Assembly: GCA_023388495.1 (NCBI GenBank) | Contig: JAEWGC010000036.1 | Coordinates: 89,513-153,512 of the forward strand | DNA length: 64,000 bases | Origin: Bacillota bacterium | GTDB taxonomy: Bacteria > Bacillota > Clostridia > Tissierellales > Tissierellaceae | Reading direction: 5' to 3' | Part shown: positions 1 to 6,950 of the stretch, piece after piece | How the letters are laid out: the number at the start of each line of letters is the position of its first letter | Numbering within the stretch: position 1 is the stretch's first letter | Translations under genes and position numbers: made by a program | The notes under the pieces: generated by a model | What the model saw: only the letters and a program-made list of their open reading frames with translations | The model's database searches: none | Told to the model about the DNA's origin: nothing

Positions 1-780
1 GAGCCAGAGAAAGAATACTTAGTATATGATATGAAAGAAATCATGGACTTAAGTGGTGAAGAAATCAATTTTGGTAAAATGATGGAATTTAGTAAAAGTT
101 TCCAACCTAAATTAACAGATTTCATGAAGGAAATGCAAAAAGATTTTAAACCAGGATTTGATATTGTTAAATCAAAGGGAAATAATACTATAGGAAATCA
201 AAAACTAGATATTTATGAATTAAAGTTAGATGACGCCACATTGAAGGAACTTGTAAGATATAGCGTAAATTACAGTTTAGAAAATGAGGTAGTTATAGAG
301 TTTATTAAAGAGTATATGGAAGCAGTGATGAATATAGTAGTTATTGAAAATGAAGATCAAGAAGAGGCAAAAGAAGAAATCAAAAAAGAATTAGAAGAAC
401 TAGAAGCGAAATTACCAGAATTCAAAGAGAAATTTAATGAATTTATGGATAAATATAAGGATATAGAGATTTTAGGAGAAAATGGCATAGTAATAGAATA
501 TGGTATCAATGAAAAGGGATATATTGCCCATGAAAAAGGTGATATAGACTTAGTAATAGATTTAGAAAAGATTGCTAAGACAATGGAGGAAGAGGCTCCA
601 GAGATGAAGGGTATAATAAACTTAGGAATAAGCTATACATCAAGAAACTATAATATTAATAGCAAGGTTTTAGGAGTAATGATTCCTAAGGTAAATGAAA
701 AGAACTCAATAAGTATAATGAAATTAATGGAAAAACAAATAGAACAAATAGAGCAAGTACCTAGTACGCCAGCACCATAA
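1..780 (+). CDS. Hypothetical protein, 5'-truncated by window edge
   Basis: The frame is open from base 1, so the annotated part is the C-terminal 259 residues of a longer protein; the ATG at 31 is an internal Met. I do not recognise the family. The visible part is acidic and Lys/Glu-rich, with a long charged helical stretch (around residues 105-160 of the visible part). This is followed by alternating strand-like segments (EILGENGIVIEYG, IINLGISYTSRNYNI) and a Pro-rich end, VPSTPAP. The mix of an amphipathic helical region and a beta-type C-terminus is seen in secreted proteins of Clostridia, but the N-terminus that would show a signal peptide is outside the window. A strong hairpin terminator follows 16 bases after the stop, so it is the last gene of its transcript. 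Confidence 0.6.
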   Translation, partial: EPEKEYLVYDMKEIMDLSGEEINFGKMMEFSKSFQPKLTDFMKEMQKDFKPGFDIVKSKGNNTIGNQKLDIYELKLDDATLKELVRYSVNYSLENEVVIEFIKEYMEAVMNIVVIENEDQEEAKEEIKKELEELEAKLPEFKEKFNEFMDKYKDIEILGENGIVIEYGINEKGYIAHEKGDIDLVIDLEKIAKTMEEEAPEMKGIINLGISYTSRNYNINSKVLGVMIPKVNEKNSISIMKLMEKQIEQIEQVPSTPAP

Positions 781-795
781 CCATAGACTAATTAG

Positions 796-824
796 AGAAC
801 ACATCTTTACGATGTGTTCTTTTT
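796..824 (+). terminator. Intrinsic terminator after the first gene
   Basis: A perfect 10-bp stem AGAACACATC / GATGTGTTCT closes a TTTAC loop and is followed directly by TTTT. It ends the first transcript just upstream of the murI promoter. Confidence 0.85.
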
Positions 825-826
825 AG

Positions 827-855
827 TTGAAAAATCCATATATTATTAGTAAAAT
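827..855 (+). promoter_or_regulatory. Sigma-A-type promoter for murI
   Basis: TTGAAA (827-832), a 17-bp spacer and TAAAAT (850-855) match the vegetative consensus. The murI ribosome-binding site GGAGGAG (about 865-871) and ATG at 876 lie just downstream, giving a very short leader. Confidence 0.6.
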
Positions 856-875
856 GGATATAGAGGAGGAGTTTT

Positions 876-1679
876 ATGGACAACAGGCCAATAGGAGTGT
901 TTGATTCTGGCATTGGTGGGCTTACTGTGCTTAAAGAAATAATGGAGCAATTACCTGGTGAGGATATAATATATTTTGGAGATACAGCTCGTATTCCCTA
1001 TGGAACTAGATCAAAAGAAACTGTAATAAAGTATGTAATAGAATCCTTCAACTTCCTTATGACCAAGGATATTAAAGCGATAGTAATAGCATGTAATACT
1101 GCATCTGCATTGGCAATGGAAGAGGCTAAGAAAAGATTTGATTTACCCATTATAGGAGTAGTAGAGCCAGGAGCTAAGGCTGCTATAAATTGTACTAAGA
1201 ACAATTCCATAGGAATAATAGGAACAGAGGGAACAATAAATTCTAATTCCTATCAAAGAGAAATAAGAAAATCACTTCCAATGGCAGAAATTATAGGAGT
1301 ATCCTGTCCTTTATTTGTACCTATAGTAGAAGAAGGATGGGAGAATTCCGATGTAGCATATGTTGCCACTCAAAAATACCTACTAGAATTAAAAGAACAC
1401 AATATAGATACCTTGGTACTAGGTTGTACCCATTATCCAGCTCTAAGATATACAATAGGCAAGGTCCTAGGAGATAAAGTTATCTTAGTAAATCCAGCTT
1501 ATGAAACAGCAAGGTTAACTAAAAGCATATTAAAGGAAAAAGGACTATTAAATGAAAAGATAGATGGTGGAATTTATAAATATTATGTAAGTGATGCCCC
1601 AGATAAGTTTCAAAGAATAGGTGGCAATATAATAAGAAAAGAAATAGGGGTTGTAGAAAGAGCAATTTTAGGCGGGTAA
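876..1679 (+). CDS. murI: Glutamate racemase MurI
   Basis: Cytoplasmic, cofactor-independent racemase that makes D-glutamate for peptidoglycan stem peptides. The 267-residue length is usual for the family. The N-terminal GVFDSGIGGLTV block carries Asp10-Ser11. The two catalytic cysteines are visible as Cys73 in ACNTASA and Cys184 in GCTHYP, each in its own lobe; PYGTR (around 41-45) is also conserved. The start has a good GGAGGAG site 5 bases upstream. The gene has its own promoter and ends in a hairpin whose loop contains the stop codon, so it is probably transcribed apart from the regulator that follows 66 bases later. No odd features in the protein. Confidence 0.96.
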   Translation: MDNRPIGVFDSGIGGLTVLKEIMEQLPGEDIIYFGDTARIPYGTRSKETVIKYVIESFNFLMTKDIKAIVIACNTASALAMEEAKKRFDLPIIGVVEPGAKAAINCTKNNSIGIIGTEGTINSNSYQREIRKSLPMAEIIGVSCPLFVPIVEEGWENSDVAYVATQKYLLELKEHNIDTLVLGCTHYPALRYTIGKVLGDKVILVNPAYETARLTKSILKEKGLLNEKIDGGIYKYYVSDAPDKFQRIGGNIIRKEIGVVERAILGG

Positions 1680-1691
1680 CCGCCTAAAATT
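1664..1691 (+). terminator. Hairpin with the murI stop codon in its GTAA loop
   Basis: Twelve perfect base pairs (AATTTTAGGCGG / CCGCCTAAAATT) close a GTAA tetraloop of the stable GNRA class. The murI stop TAA is inside that loop. The T-tract after the stem is short (TTTGG), so termination strength is uncertain. Confidence 0.65.
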
Positions 1692-1701
1692 TGGCTACCA
1701 C

Positions 1702-1717
1702 TGCCGAAAATTAAGCG
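1702..1717 (-). promoter_or_regulatory. Candidate activator site upstream of the sigma-54 regulator gene
   Basis: Read on the minus strand this is CGCTTAATTTTCGGCA. It matches 15 of 16 bases with the site at 3169-3184 upstream of the kdd promoter. It lies 29 bases before the regulator ATG. A further look-alike, CCGCCTAAAATTTGGC, sits at 1680-1695. The pairing of a regulator gene and its target with the same 16-mer suggests the binding site of the activator encoded at 1746, including autoregulation. This is an inference. Confidence 0.45.
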
Positions 1718-1745
1718 AAAATCTAAAGGGAAAGGAGGGGAAAAT

Positions 1746-3134
1746 ATGAAGGATTTATTTTTTAGAGAAAATGTATTGGAGATTCTCGATTATATAGAAG
1801 AAGGATTACATATAATAGATAAAAACGGCATAATAGTCTATTATAATAAATTTGCCCAAAGTATAGATGGAATAGAAAGAGATAAGGTTATAGGCAGACA
1901 TTTGCTTGAAGTATATCCATCTCTTACAGATGAGACTAGTACTCTTCTTACAGTAATTCGTACAGGAGAACCAATGCACAAAAAAGAGCAGACCTTCCTT
2001 AACTATAAGGGAGAAAAGATTACCACCATAAATACCTCCATACCTATAACTGCTAAGGGTAAAATCCTTGGAGCATTGGAAATATCAAAGGATATAACAA
2101 CAGTACGTCAAATGTCAGAAAAAATAGTAGATCTGCAAAACAAGCTATATAAAAATAAAAAGGAAAAGACCTCAGTAGAAAAGGCCAATGAGTCTGCCCA
2201 GTTTACATTATTAGATATTGTTGGAGAGAATAAGGAAATGATAAGGTTAAAATCCCTTGCATTAAAGGCTGCAGAATCAGATGTTTCTGTATTGATATCA
2301 GGAGATACAGGGACAGGAAAAGAATTATTTGTTCATTCAATTCACAATGCAAGTAGTAGAAAATATAAACCTTTTATTACTCAAAACTGTGCAGCACTTC
2401 CTGGAAATTTATTAGAAGGAATCCTCTTTGGCACAATAAAGGGAGGATTTACAGGAGCTGAAGATAGACCAGGATTATTTGAATTAGCCCATGGAGGTAC
2501 ATTATTCTTAGACGAGATTAACTCCATGCCTCTAGAGCTTCAATCCAAGCTACTTAGGGTTCTTCAAGATGGCAATATAAGAAGAGTAGGTGCCACTAAT
2601 ACCATTAAGGTTGATGTGAGAATAGTAGCTGCAACCAATATATCAGCAGAAGAAGCCGTGGAAAAAAGGCAGATAAGAAGGGATTTATATTATAGATTGA
2701 ATGTAGTTTCCTTTGAAATTCCATCATTAAAGTCTAGGAAAGACGATATACCCATACTTACAAATTATTTCATAAATAAGTTTAATGAGAAGTTAGGTAA
2801 AAGTGTAAAGGGGGTATCCAAGGAAGTATTAGATATATTTAATAGTTACGAATGGGATGGAAATGTAAGAGAATTAGAACATCTAATAGAAGGTATAATG
2901 AGCATATCAGATCCTGAAATCATAGATATAGAAGACCTACCATATAAATTTAGGCAGTATAAGAAAGACCATAATATATACGAATCCTCCCTTTCAGAGG
3001 TACTTGAAGAAACGGAGAGAAGTATAATAAAAGACGCACTAAAGAAAACAGATAACAACATAACCAAAACAGCGGAGCTGTTGAAGATACCTAGGCAAAC
3101 ATTGCAGTATAGAATACAAAAGCTGAAGATTTAA
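1746..3134 (+). CDS. PAS-AAA+-Fis sigma-54-dependent activator of the lysine cluster
   Basis: Bacterial enhancer-binding protein of 462 residues that remodels sigma-54 RNA polymerase using ATP. The N-terminal PAS domain (about 5-120) is the likely sensor. A short coiled linker (120-150) leads to the AAA+ domain (155-385), with Walker A GDTGTGKE at 186-193, Walker B GGTLFLDE at 250-257 and the RRDLYYRLNV block near 311. The C-terminal Fis-type helix-turn-helix is at 437-460. The sigma-54 contact loop reads GGFTGA (233-238) rather than GAFTGA. It starts at an ATG behind a strong AAAGGAGGGG site. It stands directly before a perfect -24/-12 promoter and the kdd-kam genes, so lysine or a pathway intermediate is the probable signal; the ligand itself cannot be read from the sequence. 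The final eight codons form one arm of a 50-bp palindrome. Confidence 0.92.
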   Translation: MKDLFFRENVLEILDYIEEGLHIIDKNGIIVYYNKFAQSIDGIERDKVIGRHLLEVYPSLTDETSTLLTVIRTGEPMHKKEQTFLNYKGEKITTINTSIPITAKGKILGALEISKDITTVRQMSEKIVDLQNKLYKNKKEKTSVEKANESAQFTLLDIVGENKEMIRLKSLALKAAESDVSVLISGDTGTGKELFVHSIHNASSRKYKPFITQNCAALPGNLLEGILFGTIKGGFTGAEDRPGLFELAHGGTLFLDEINSMPLELQSKLLRVLQDGNIRRVGATNTIKVDVRIVAATNISAEEAVEKRQIRRDLYYRLNVVSFEIPSLKSRKDDIPILTNYFINKFNEKLGKSVKGVSKEVLDIFNSYEWDGNVRELEHLIEGIMSISDPEIIDIEDLPYKFRQYKKDHNIYESSLSEVLEETERSIIKDALKKTDNNITKTAELLKIPRQTLQYRIQKLKI

Positions 3135-3157
3135 ATCTTCAGCTTTTGTATTCTATA
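3108..3157 (+). repeat. 50-bp perfect palindrome centred on the regulator stop codon
   Basis: The left arm (3108-3132) and right arm (3133-3157) are exact reverse complements, 25 bp each, with no spacer. The left arm encodes the last eight residues, YRIQKLKI, of the Fis helix-turn-helix; TAA (3132-3134) spans the axis. It can fold as a very strong RNA hairpin and probably stops transcription. The symmetry is more perfect than termination needs. Confidence 0.9.
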
Positions 3158-3168
3158 AACTATTATAC

Positions 3169-3184
3169 CGCCTAATTTTCGGCA
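3169..3184 (+). promoter_or_regulatory. Candidate upstream activating sequence for the kdd promoter
   Basis: CGCCTAATTTTCGGCA matches 15 of 16 bases with the minus-strand site at 1702-1717. Its TTTTCGG (3176-3182) is repeated in inverted form as CCGAAAA (3206-3212). The element lies about 130 bp upstream of the -24 box, a normal distance for enhancer-binding proteins. Function is inferred from position and repetition. Confidence 0.5.
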
Positions 3185-3310
3185 TTAATTTCGTTGTTAA
3201 AATCACCGAAAACTTGTTTATAGGTAAAAAACACCCTAAAAACACCCAAAACCCTTGTTTTTAAATTAACAATCAACAGTTTTAAATTTAAAATTACTAA
3301 TTCAAATATT

Positions 3311-3326
3311 TGGCATGAGTTTTGCA
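3311..3326 (+). promoter_or_regulatory. Sigma-54 (-24/-12) promoter of the lysine cluster
   Basis: TGGCATGAGTTTTGCA matches the consensus TGGCACG-N4-TTGCA, with exactly 10 bases between the invariant GG (3312-3313) and GC (3324-3325). The predicted start is near 3337, giving a leader of about 40 bases with a GGGAGGA site before kdd. The neighbouring gene encodes the cognate type of activator. Confidence 0.9.
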
Positions 3327-3377
3327 TTAAACTTTATATGGTGAAAAAATTAATTTAAATACTGGGAGGAATGTAAT

Positions 3378-4415
3378 ATGAAAAAAGGATGTCCATACGG
3401 TACTCATAGGGTTATTGAACCAAAGGGAGTTTTACCACAACCAGCATTGAAGATTGACAATGATATGGAAATTTATGATAACGAAATACTTATAAACGTT
3501 CAAACATTGAATGTAGACTCAGCAAGCTTTACACAAATTAAAGAGCAAGCTAAGGGAGACATAGAAGAAATCAAAAAGATAATGAAAGGTATCGTAGCAG
3601 ATAGAGGTAAACACCAAAACCCAGTTACAGGTTCAGGTGGAATGCTAATAGGTACAGTAGAAAAAATTGGACCAGCATTAGAAGGAAAAACTGACCTTAA
3701 AGTTGGAGACAAAATAGCTACATTAGTATCATTATCCTTAACACCACTTAGAATTGATGAATTCAAAGAAATTAGACAAGATGTAGACCAAGTAGATATA
3801 GTAGGTAAAGCAATATTATTTGAATCAGGAATCTATGCAGTTATTCCATCAGACATGCCTGAAAACTTAGCGTTGTCAGTATTAGACGTAGCAGGAGCAC
3901 CAGCTCAAACAGCAAAACTTGTTAAACCAGGAGATACAGTAGTAGTTATTGGTGGAACAGGAAAATCAGGTATGCTTTGTCTATATGAAGCAAAGAAAAG
4001 AGCAGGAGTTACAGGTAAAGTTATCTGTATAGGTTCAAGAGATACTACTCTACAAAGATGTAAAGATGCTAATTTAGCAGACGTATACATTAAAGCAAAT
4101 GCAACAGATGCAGTAGAAATACTTGAAAAAGTTAAAGAAGCTACAAACGGAGAAATGGCTGATATCGTAATCAACACAGTAAACATTCAAAATACAGAAA
4201 TGTCATCAATCCTAATTTGTAAAGACAGAGGAATAGTATACTTCTTTAGTATGGCTACAAGCTTCACAAAAGCAGCATTAGGAGCAGAAGGAGTAGGTAA
4301 AGACGTAACTATGATAGTTGGAAACGGATACACTAAAGATCACGCAGCAATATCATTAGAACTAATGAGAGAATCAGAAGAATTAAGAAAGATCTTCACT
4401 GAATTATACGCGTAA
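3378..4415 (+). CDS. kdd: L-erythro-3,5-diaminohexanoate dehydrogenase
   Basis: NAD(P)-dependent oxidative deamination of 3,5-diaminohexanoate to 3-oxo-5-aminohexanoate, the third step of lysine fermentation after the two aminomutases. The 345-residue length and the N-terminal CPYGTHRVIEPKGVLPQPA block are typical of Kdd. The nucleotide-binding GGTGKSG lies around residues 192-198, inside an alcohol-dehydrogenase-like Rossmann domain. It is the first gene behind the sigma-54 promoter, although the usual partner genes kce and kal are not next to it. Codon use is strongly A-ended (CCA, ACA, GTA, AGA), as in kamA and kamD, consistent with high expression. The stop codon lies in the left arm of a hairpin (4411-4438), so part of the transcription may end here. 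Confidence 0.93.
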   Translation: MKKGCPYGTHRVIEPKGVLPQPALKIDNDMEIYDNEILINVQTLNVDSASFTQIKEQAKGDIEEIKKIMKGIVADRGKHQNPVTGSGGMLIGTVEKIGPALEGKTDLKVGDKIATLVSLSLTPLRIDEFKEIRQDVDQVDIVGKAILFESGIYAVIPSDMPENLALSVLDVAGAPAQTAKLVKPGDTVVVIGGTGKSGMLCLYEAKKRAGVTGKVICIGSRDTTLQRCKDANLADVYIKANATDAVEILEKVKEATNGEMADIVINTVNIQNTEMSSILICKDRGIVYFFSMATSFTKAALGAEGVGKDVTMIVGNGYTKDHAAISLELMRESEELRKIFTELYA

Positions 4416-4438
4416 ACTTTGGCTTGCCAAAGTTTACG
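4411..4438 (+). terminator. Hairpin overlapping the kdd stop codon
   Basis: A perfect 13-bp stem CGTAAACTTTGGC / GCCAAAGTTTACG closes a TT spacer. The kdd stop TAA (4413-4415) is in the left arm. There is no T-tract, so it may act as an attenuator or as an RNA-stabilising 3' end rather than a full terminator. The repeat element at 4439 begins on the next base. Confidence 0.55.
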
Positions 4439-4575
4439 AATTGACAATTGACAATGTACAATTGACAATTAAATGATTAAAAGATTAATAACTAATAAAA
4501 GAAGAAAATTATTATTTAGCTATTTTTATTCTTTCGCGTTTTTATGTTTTCATTGTCAACTGTCAATTGTCAATT
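4439..4575. mobile_element. Empty (ORF-less) TTGACAA-repeat element between kdd and kamA
   Basis: The left end (4439-4470) is built from TTGACAA heptads. The right end (4552-4575) is the inverted counterpart, ATTGTCAA units. The ends match those of the S23-bearing element at 8564-9032: the left ends differ at one of 32 positions. The right ends share TATGTTTT, one variable base and then a 24-base block. The about 80 bases between are AT-rich without a coding frame. This is best read as an internal deletion derivative of the other element; that reading is an inference. Confidence 0.6.
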
Positions 4576-4640
4576 AATTAAGTCAATTAAATAAGTTAGT
4601 TAATTAAATAGATTAATGTGATAAAATAGGGGGGCTTATT

Positions 4641-5894
4641 TTGAGAAAGTATAGTGAAATCGAACTTTGGAAAAATGTTACCGAAGAAGAATGGAATGAC
4701 TGGAAATGGCAAGTAAGAAACAGAGTTACAGATGTAACTACATTAAGACAAATAATCAACTTAACAGAAGAGGAAGAAAAAAATATTGGTGCAGTACTTG
4801 AAAGATTTAGAGTAGGTATTACACCTTATTATGCTTCTTTAATGGACCCAAATGATCCAAACTGTCCAGTTAGAATGCAAGCAGTACCTACACTAATGGA
4901 GACACATATCAGTTCATCAGACTTAGAAGATCCATTAGATGAAGATGCTGACTCACCAGTGCCAGGATTAACACATAGATATCCAGATAGAGTATTATTC
5001 TTAATTACAGATCAATGCTCAATGTACTGCAGACACTGTACTAGAAGAAGATTTGCAGGACAAAACGACATGGGAGTGCCTAGAGATAGAATCGATGCAT
5101 GTATAGAATATATTAGAAATACTCCAGGGGTAAGAGACGTATTACTTTCAGGTGGAGATGCTCTATTAGTAGGAGATGATGTATTAGAATATATCATCAG
5201 CAAACTTAGAGAAATTCCACATGTTGAAATAGTTAGAATCGGAAGCCGTACACCAGTAGTATTACCACAAAGAATTACAGATGATTTAGTAAATATGCTA
5301 AAGAAATATCATCCGATTTGGTTAAACACTCACTTTAACCATCCAAAGGAAATAACAGCTGAATCAAAGGCAGCTTGTGAGAAATTAGCTAATGCAGGTA
5401 TCCCGCTAGGAAACCAATCAGTATTACTTAGAGGAATCAACGATTGTCCACATACAATGAAGGACTTAGTACATGGATTAGTTAAGATGAGAGTAAGACC
5501 TTACTACATCTACCAATGTGACCTTTCCATGGGAATTGAGCACTTTAGAACTAAAGTATCAAAAGGTATCGAAATAATAGAAGCATTAAGAGGACATACA
5601 TCAGGCTATGCAGTGCCAACATTTGTAGTTGACGCTCCCGGTGGAGGAGGAAAAACTCCAGTAATGCCTCAATATGTAATATCACAATCACCAACTAAGA
5701 TAGTATTAAGAAACTACGAAGGTATAATCACAACATATACAGAGCCACAAATAATAGAAGAACCATGTAACTGTCCTGTATGTAAAGGTGAAAGAGAAGC
5801 AAAAATCACAGGAGTAGCAGGATTATTACAAGGTCCAGAGGTAAAAGCAATGGAGCCAAGTTACCTAGAAAGAAGACATAGAAAAGATAAATAA
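4641..5894 (+). CDS. kamA: L-lysine 2,3-aminomutase (radical SAM, PLP)
   Basis: Converts L-lysine to L-beta-lysine, the entry step of lysine fermentation. The 417-residue length is that of the clostridial enzyme. The [4Fe-4S]-SAM motif is C126-SMY-C130-RH-C133 followed by TRRR. The PLP lysine is Lys338 in PGGGGKTP, matching Lys337 of the well-studied Clostridium subterminale enzyme. A C-terminal CNCPVC cluster (around 378-383) corresponds to the zinc-binding cysteines of the tetramer. Translation starts at TTG (4641) behind a GGGGGG-rich site; no better ATG exists. It is separated from kdd by 225 bases containing a repeat element, and is followed 23 bases later by kamB. It is expected to share the kdd sigma-54 transcript if the kdd hairpin does not stop it. 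Confidence 0.97.
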   Translation: MRKYSEIELWKNVTEEEWNDWKWQVRNRVTDVTTLRQIINLTEEEEKNIGAVLERFRVGITPYYASLMDPNDPNCPVRMQAVPTLMETHISSSDLEDPLDEDADSPVPGLTHRYPDRVLFLITDQCSMYCRHCTRRRFAGQNDMGVPRDRIDACIEYIRNTPGVRDVLLSGGDALLVGDDVLEYIISKLREIPHVEIVRIGSRTPVVLPQRITDDLVNMLKKYHPIWLNTHFNHPKEITAESKAACEKLANAGIPLGNQSVLLRGINDCPHTMKDLVHGLVKMRVRPYYIYQCDLSMGIEHFRTKVSKGIEIIEALRGHTSGYAVPTFVVDAPGGGGKTPVMPQYVISQSPTKIVLRNYEGIITTYTEPQIIEEPCNCPVCKGEREAKITGVAGLLQGPEVKAMEPSYLERRHRKDK

Positions 5895-5917
5895 AACTAT
5901 AAGGAAGTGAGTGCCTC

Positions 5918-6949
5918 ATGCTAATCGAACTAATAAATGGCAAATACAAAACAATATCTATAGTAGGTATGTCTAAAAATAGTGGAAAGACCGTAGCTCT
6001 AAACCATTTAATAGAAGAGACTATAAATGAGGGACTACATATTGGTATTACTTCCATAGGTCGTGATGGAGAATCCTTAGATATAGTGACTGAAACAGAA
6101 AAGCCACGTATATTTGTAGAAGAAGGAACCTTGATTGCTACAGCTACAGGAATGCTAGAATTGGGTGATGCCAATATAGAGATTTTGAAGGTAACAGAAT
6201 ATAGGACACCTTTAGGTGAAATAATAATAGGCAAAGTAAGGGATGGGGGCTATGTTCAAATAGCAGGCCCCCAGCGTCTTTCTGAAATAAAAGCAGTCTC
6301 TGATACTATGTTAGATTTAGGTGCTAAATTTGTCATCATAGATGGAGCTCTTGATAGGCTATCCCAAGCAGCTCCAGCTATATCAGAGGCTACTATTTTA
6401 GCTACAGGGGCTGTATTATCTAGGGATATAAATAAAGTAATAGAAGAGACAATTCATGTGGTGAATACTTTGGGACTTCCGGCTGTTGAAGATTTAGAAA
6501 TAAAGGAAATCATTAGAAGTATAATAGCTGAAAATCAAATAGCAGTAATAGATGAAGACAATGAAGTAGATATTATTCCATTAAGAACAGCACTAAATGC
6601 AGGAGCTATAATAGGAGACCACCTAAGGGACGACTCAAAATACTTGGTAATCCCAGGTTCTTTGGTAAAAAGCACAGTAGAGGATTTAACAAGATCCACA
6701 AGAAAATATAAAAATATAGAAATAATAATCACAGACGGTACAAAGATATTTATAGAGCCAAAGGATTGGCTAAAGTTTATGAGGCAAGGTGTAAAGGTTA
6801 AGGTTTTAGATAAAATAAATTTAGTGGGGATAACATTAAACCCATATGCGCCAGCAGGATATTACTTTGAACCAGTAGATTTTTTATCAAAAATGAAATC
6901 TTACATAAGTCATGTACCGGTAATGGATTTAATGCTAGGTGGTGAGTAG
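5918..6949 (+). CDS. kamB: KamB, P-loop accessory protein of the lysine cluster
   Basis: This protein of 343 residues is found next to kamC and kamDE in lysine-fermenting bacteria; its biochemical role is not established. A P-loop GMSKNSGKT is at residues 17-25, close to the N-terminus, so nucleotide binding is likely. A Gly/Ala-rich middle part (ATGAVLSRDINKVI, near 163-176) follows. There is no signal peptide and no membrane segment, so it is cytoplasmic. The start ATG has an AAGGAAGTGAG site, and the stop is one base before the chosen kamC start, indicating translational coupling. Because it always pairs with the MutS-like KamC beside an adenosylcobalamin enzyme, a chaperone or reactivation role for the 5,6-aminomutase is a fair hypothesis, not a demonstrated one. 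Confidence 0.85.
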   Translation: MLIELINGKYKTISIVGMSKNSGKTVALNHLIEETINEGLHIGITSIGRDGESLDIVTETEKPRIFVEEGTLIATATGMLELGDANIEILKVTEYRTPLGEIIIGKVRDGGYVQIAGPQRLSEIKAVSDTMLDLGAKFVIIDGALDRLSQAAPAISEATILATGAVLSRDINKVIEETIHVVNTLGLPAVEDLEIKEIIRSIIAENQIAVIDEDNEVDIIPLRTALNAGAIIGDHLRDDSKYLVIPGSLVKSTVEDLTRSTRKYKNIEIIITDGTKIFIEPKDWLKFMRQGVKVKVLDKINLVGITLNPYAPAGYYFEPVDFLSKMKSYISHVPVMDLMLGGE

Positions 6950-6950
6950 T

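Noticed and set aside
1691..1706. Possible second -24/-12 promoter (TTGGCTACCACTGCC) before the activator gene
   Set aside because: Only 8 bases lie between GG and GC; sigma-54 needs 10. The site overlaps the putative operator instead.
4439..4575. Possible CRISPR array because of short regular repeats
   Set aside because: Repeats are 7-base heptads in two inverted blocks with one AT-rich interior; no 25-35 base repeat with unique spacers, and no cas genes.
6939..6950. GTG at 6939 as kamC start
   Set aside because: It overlaps the KamB coding end and lies within the AGGTGGTGAG site; the ATG at 6951 has proper spacing.
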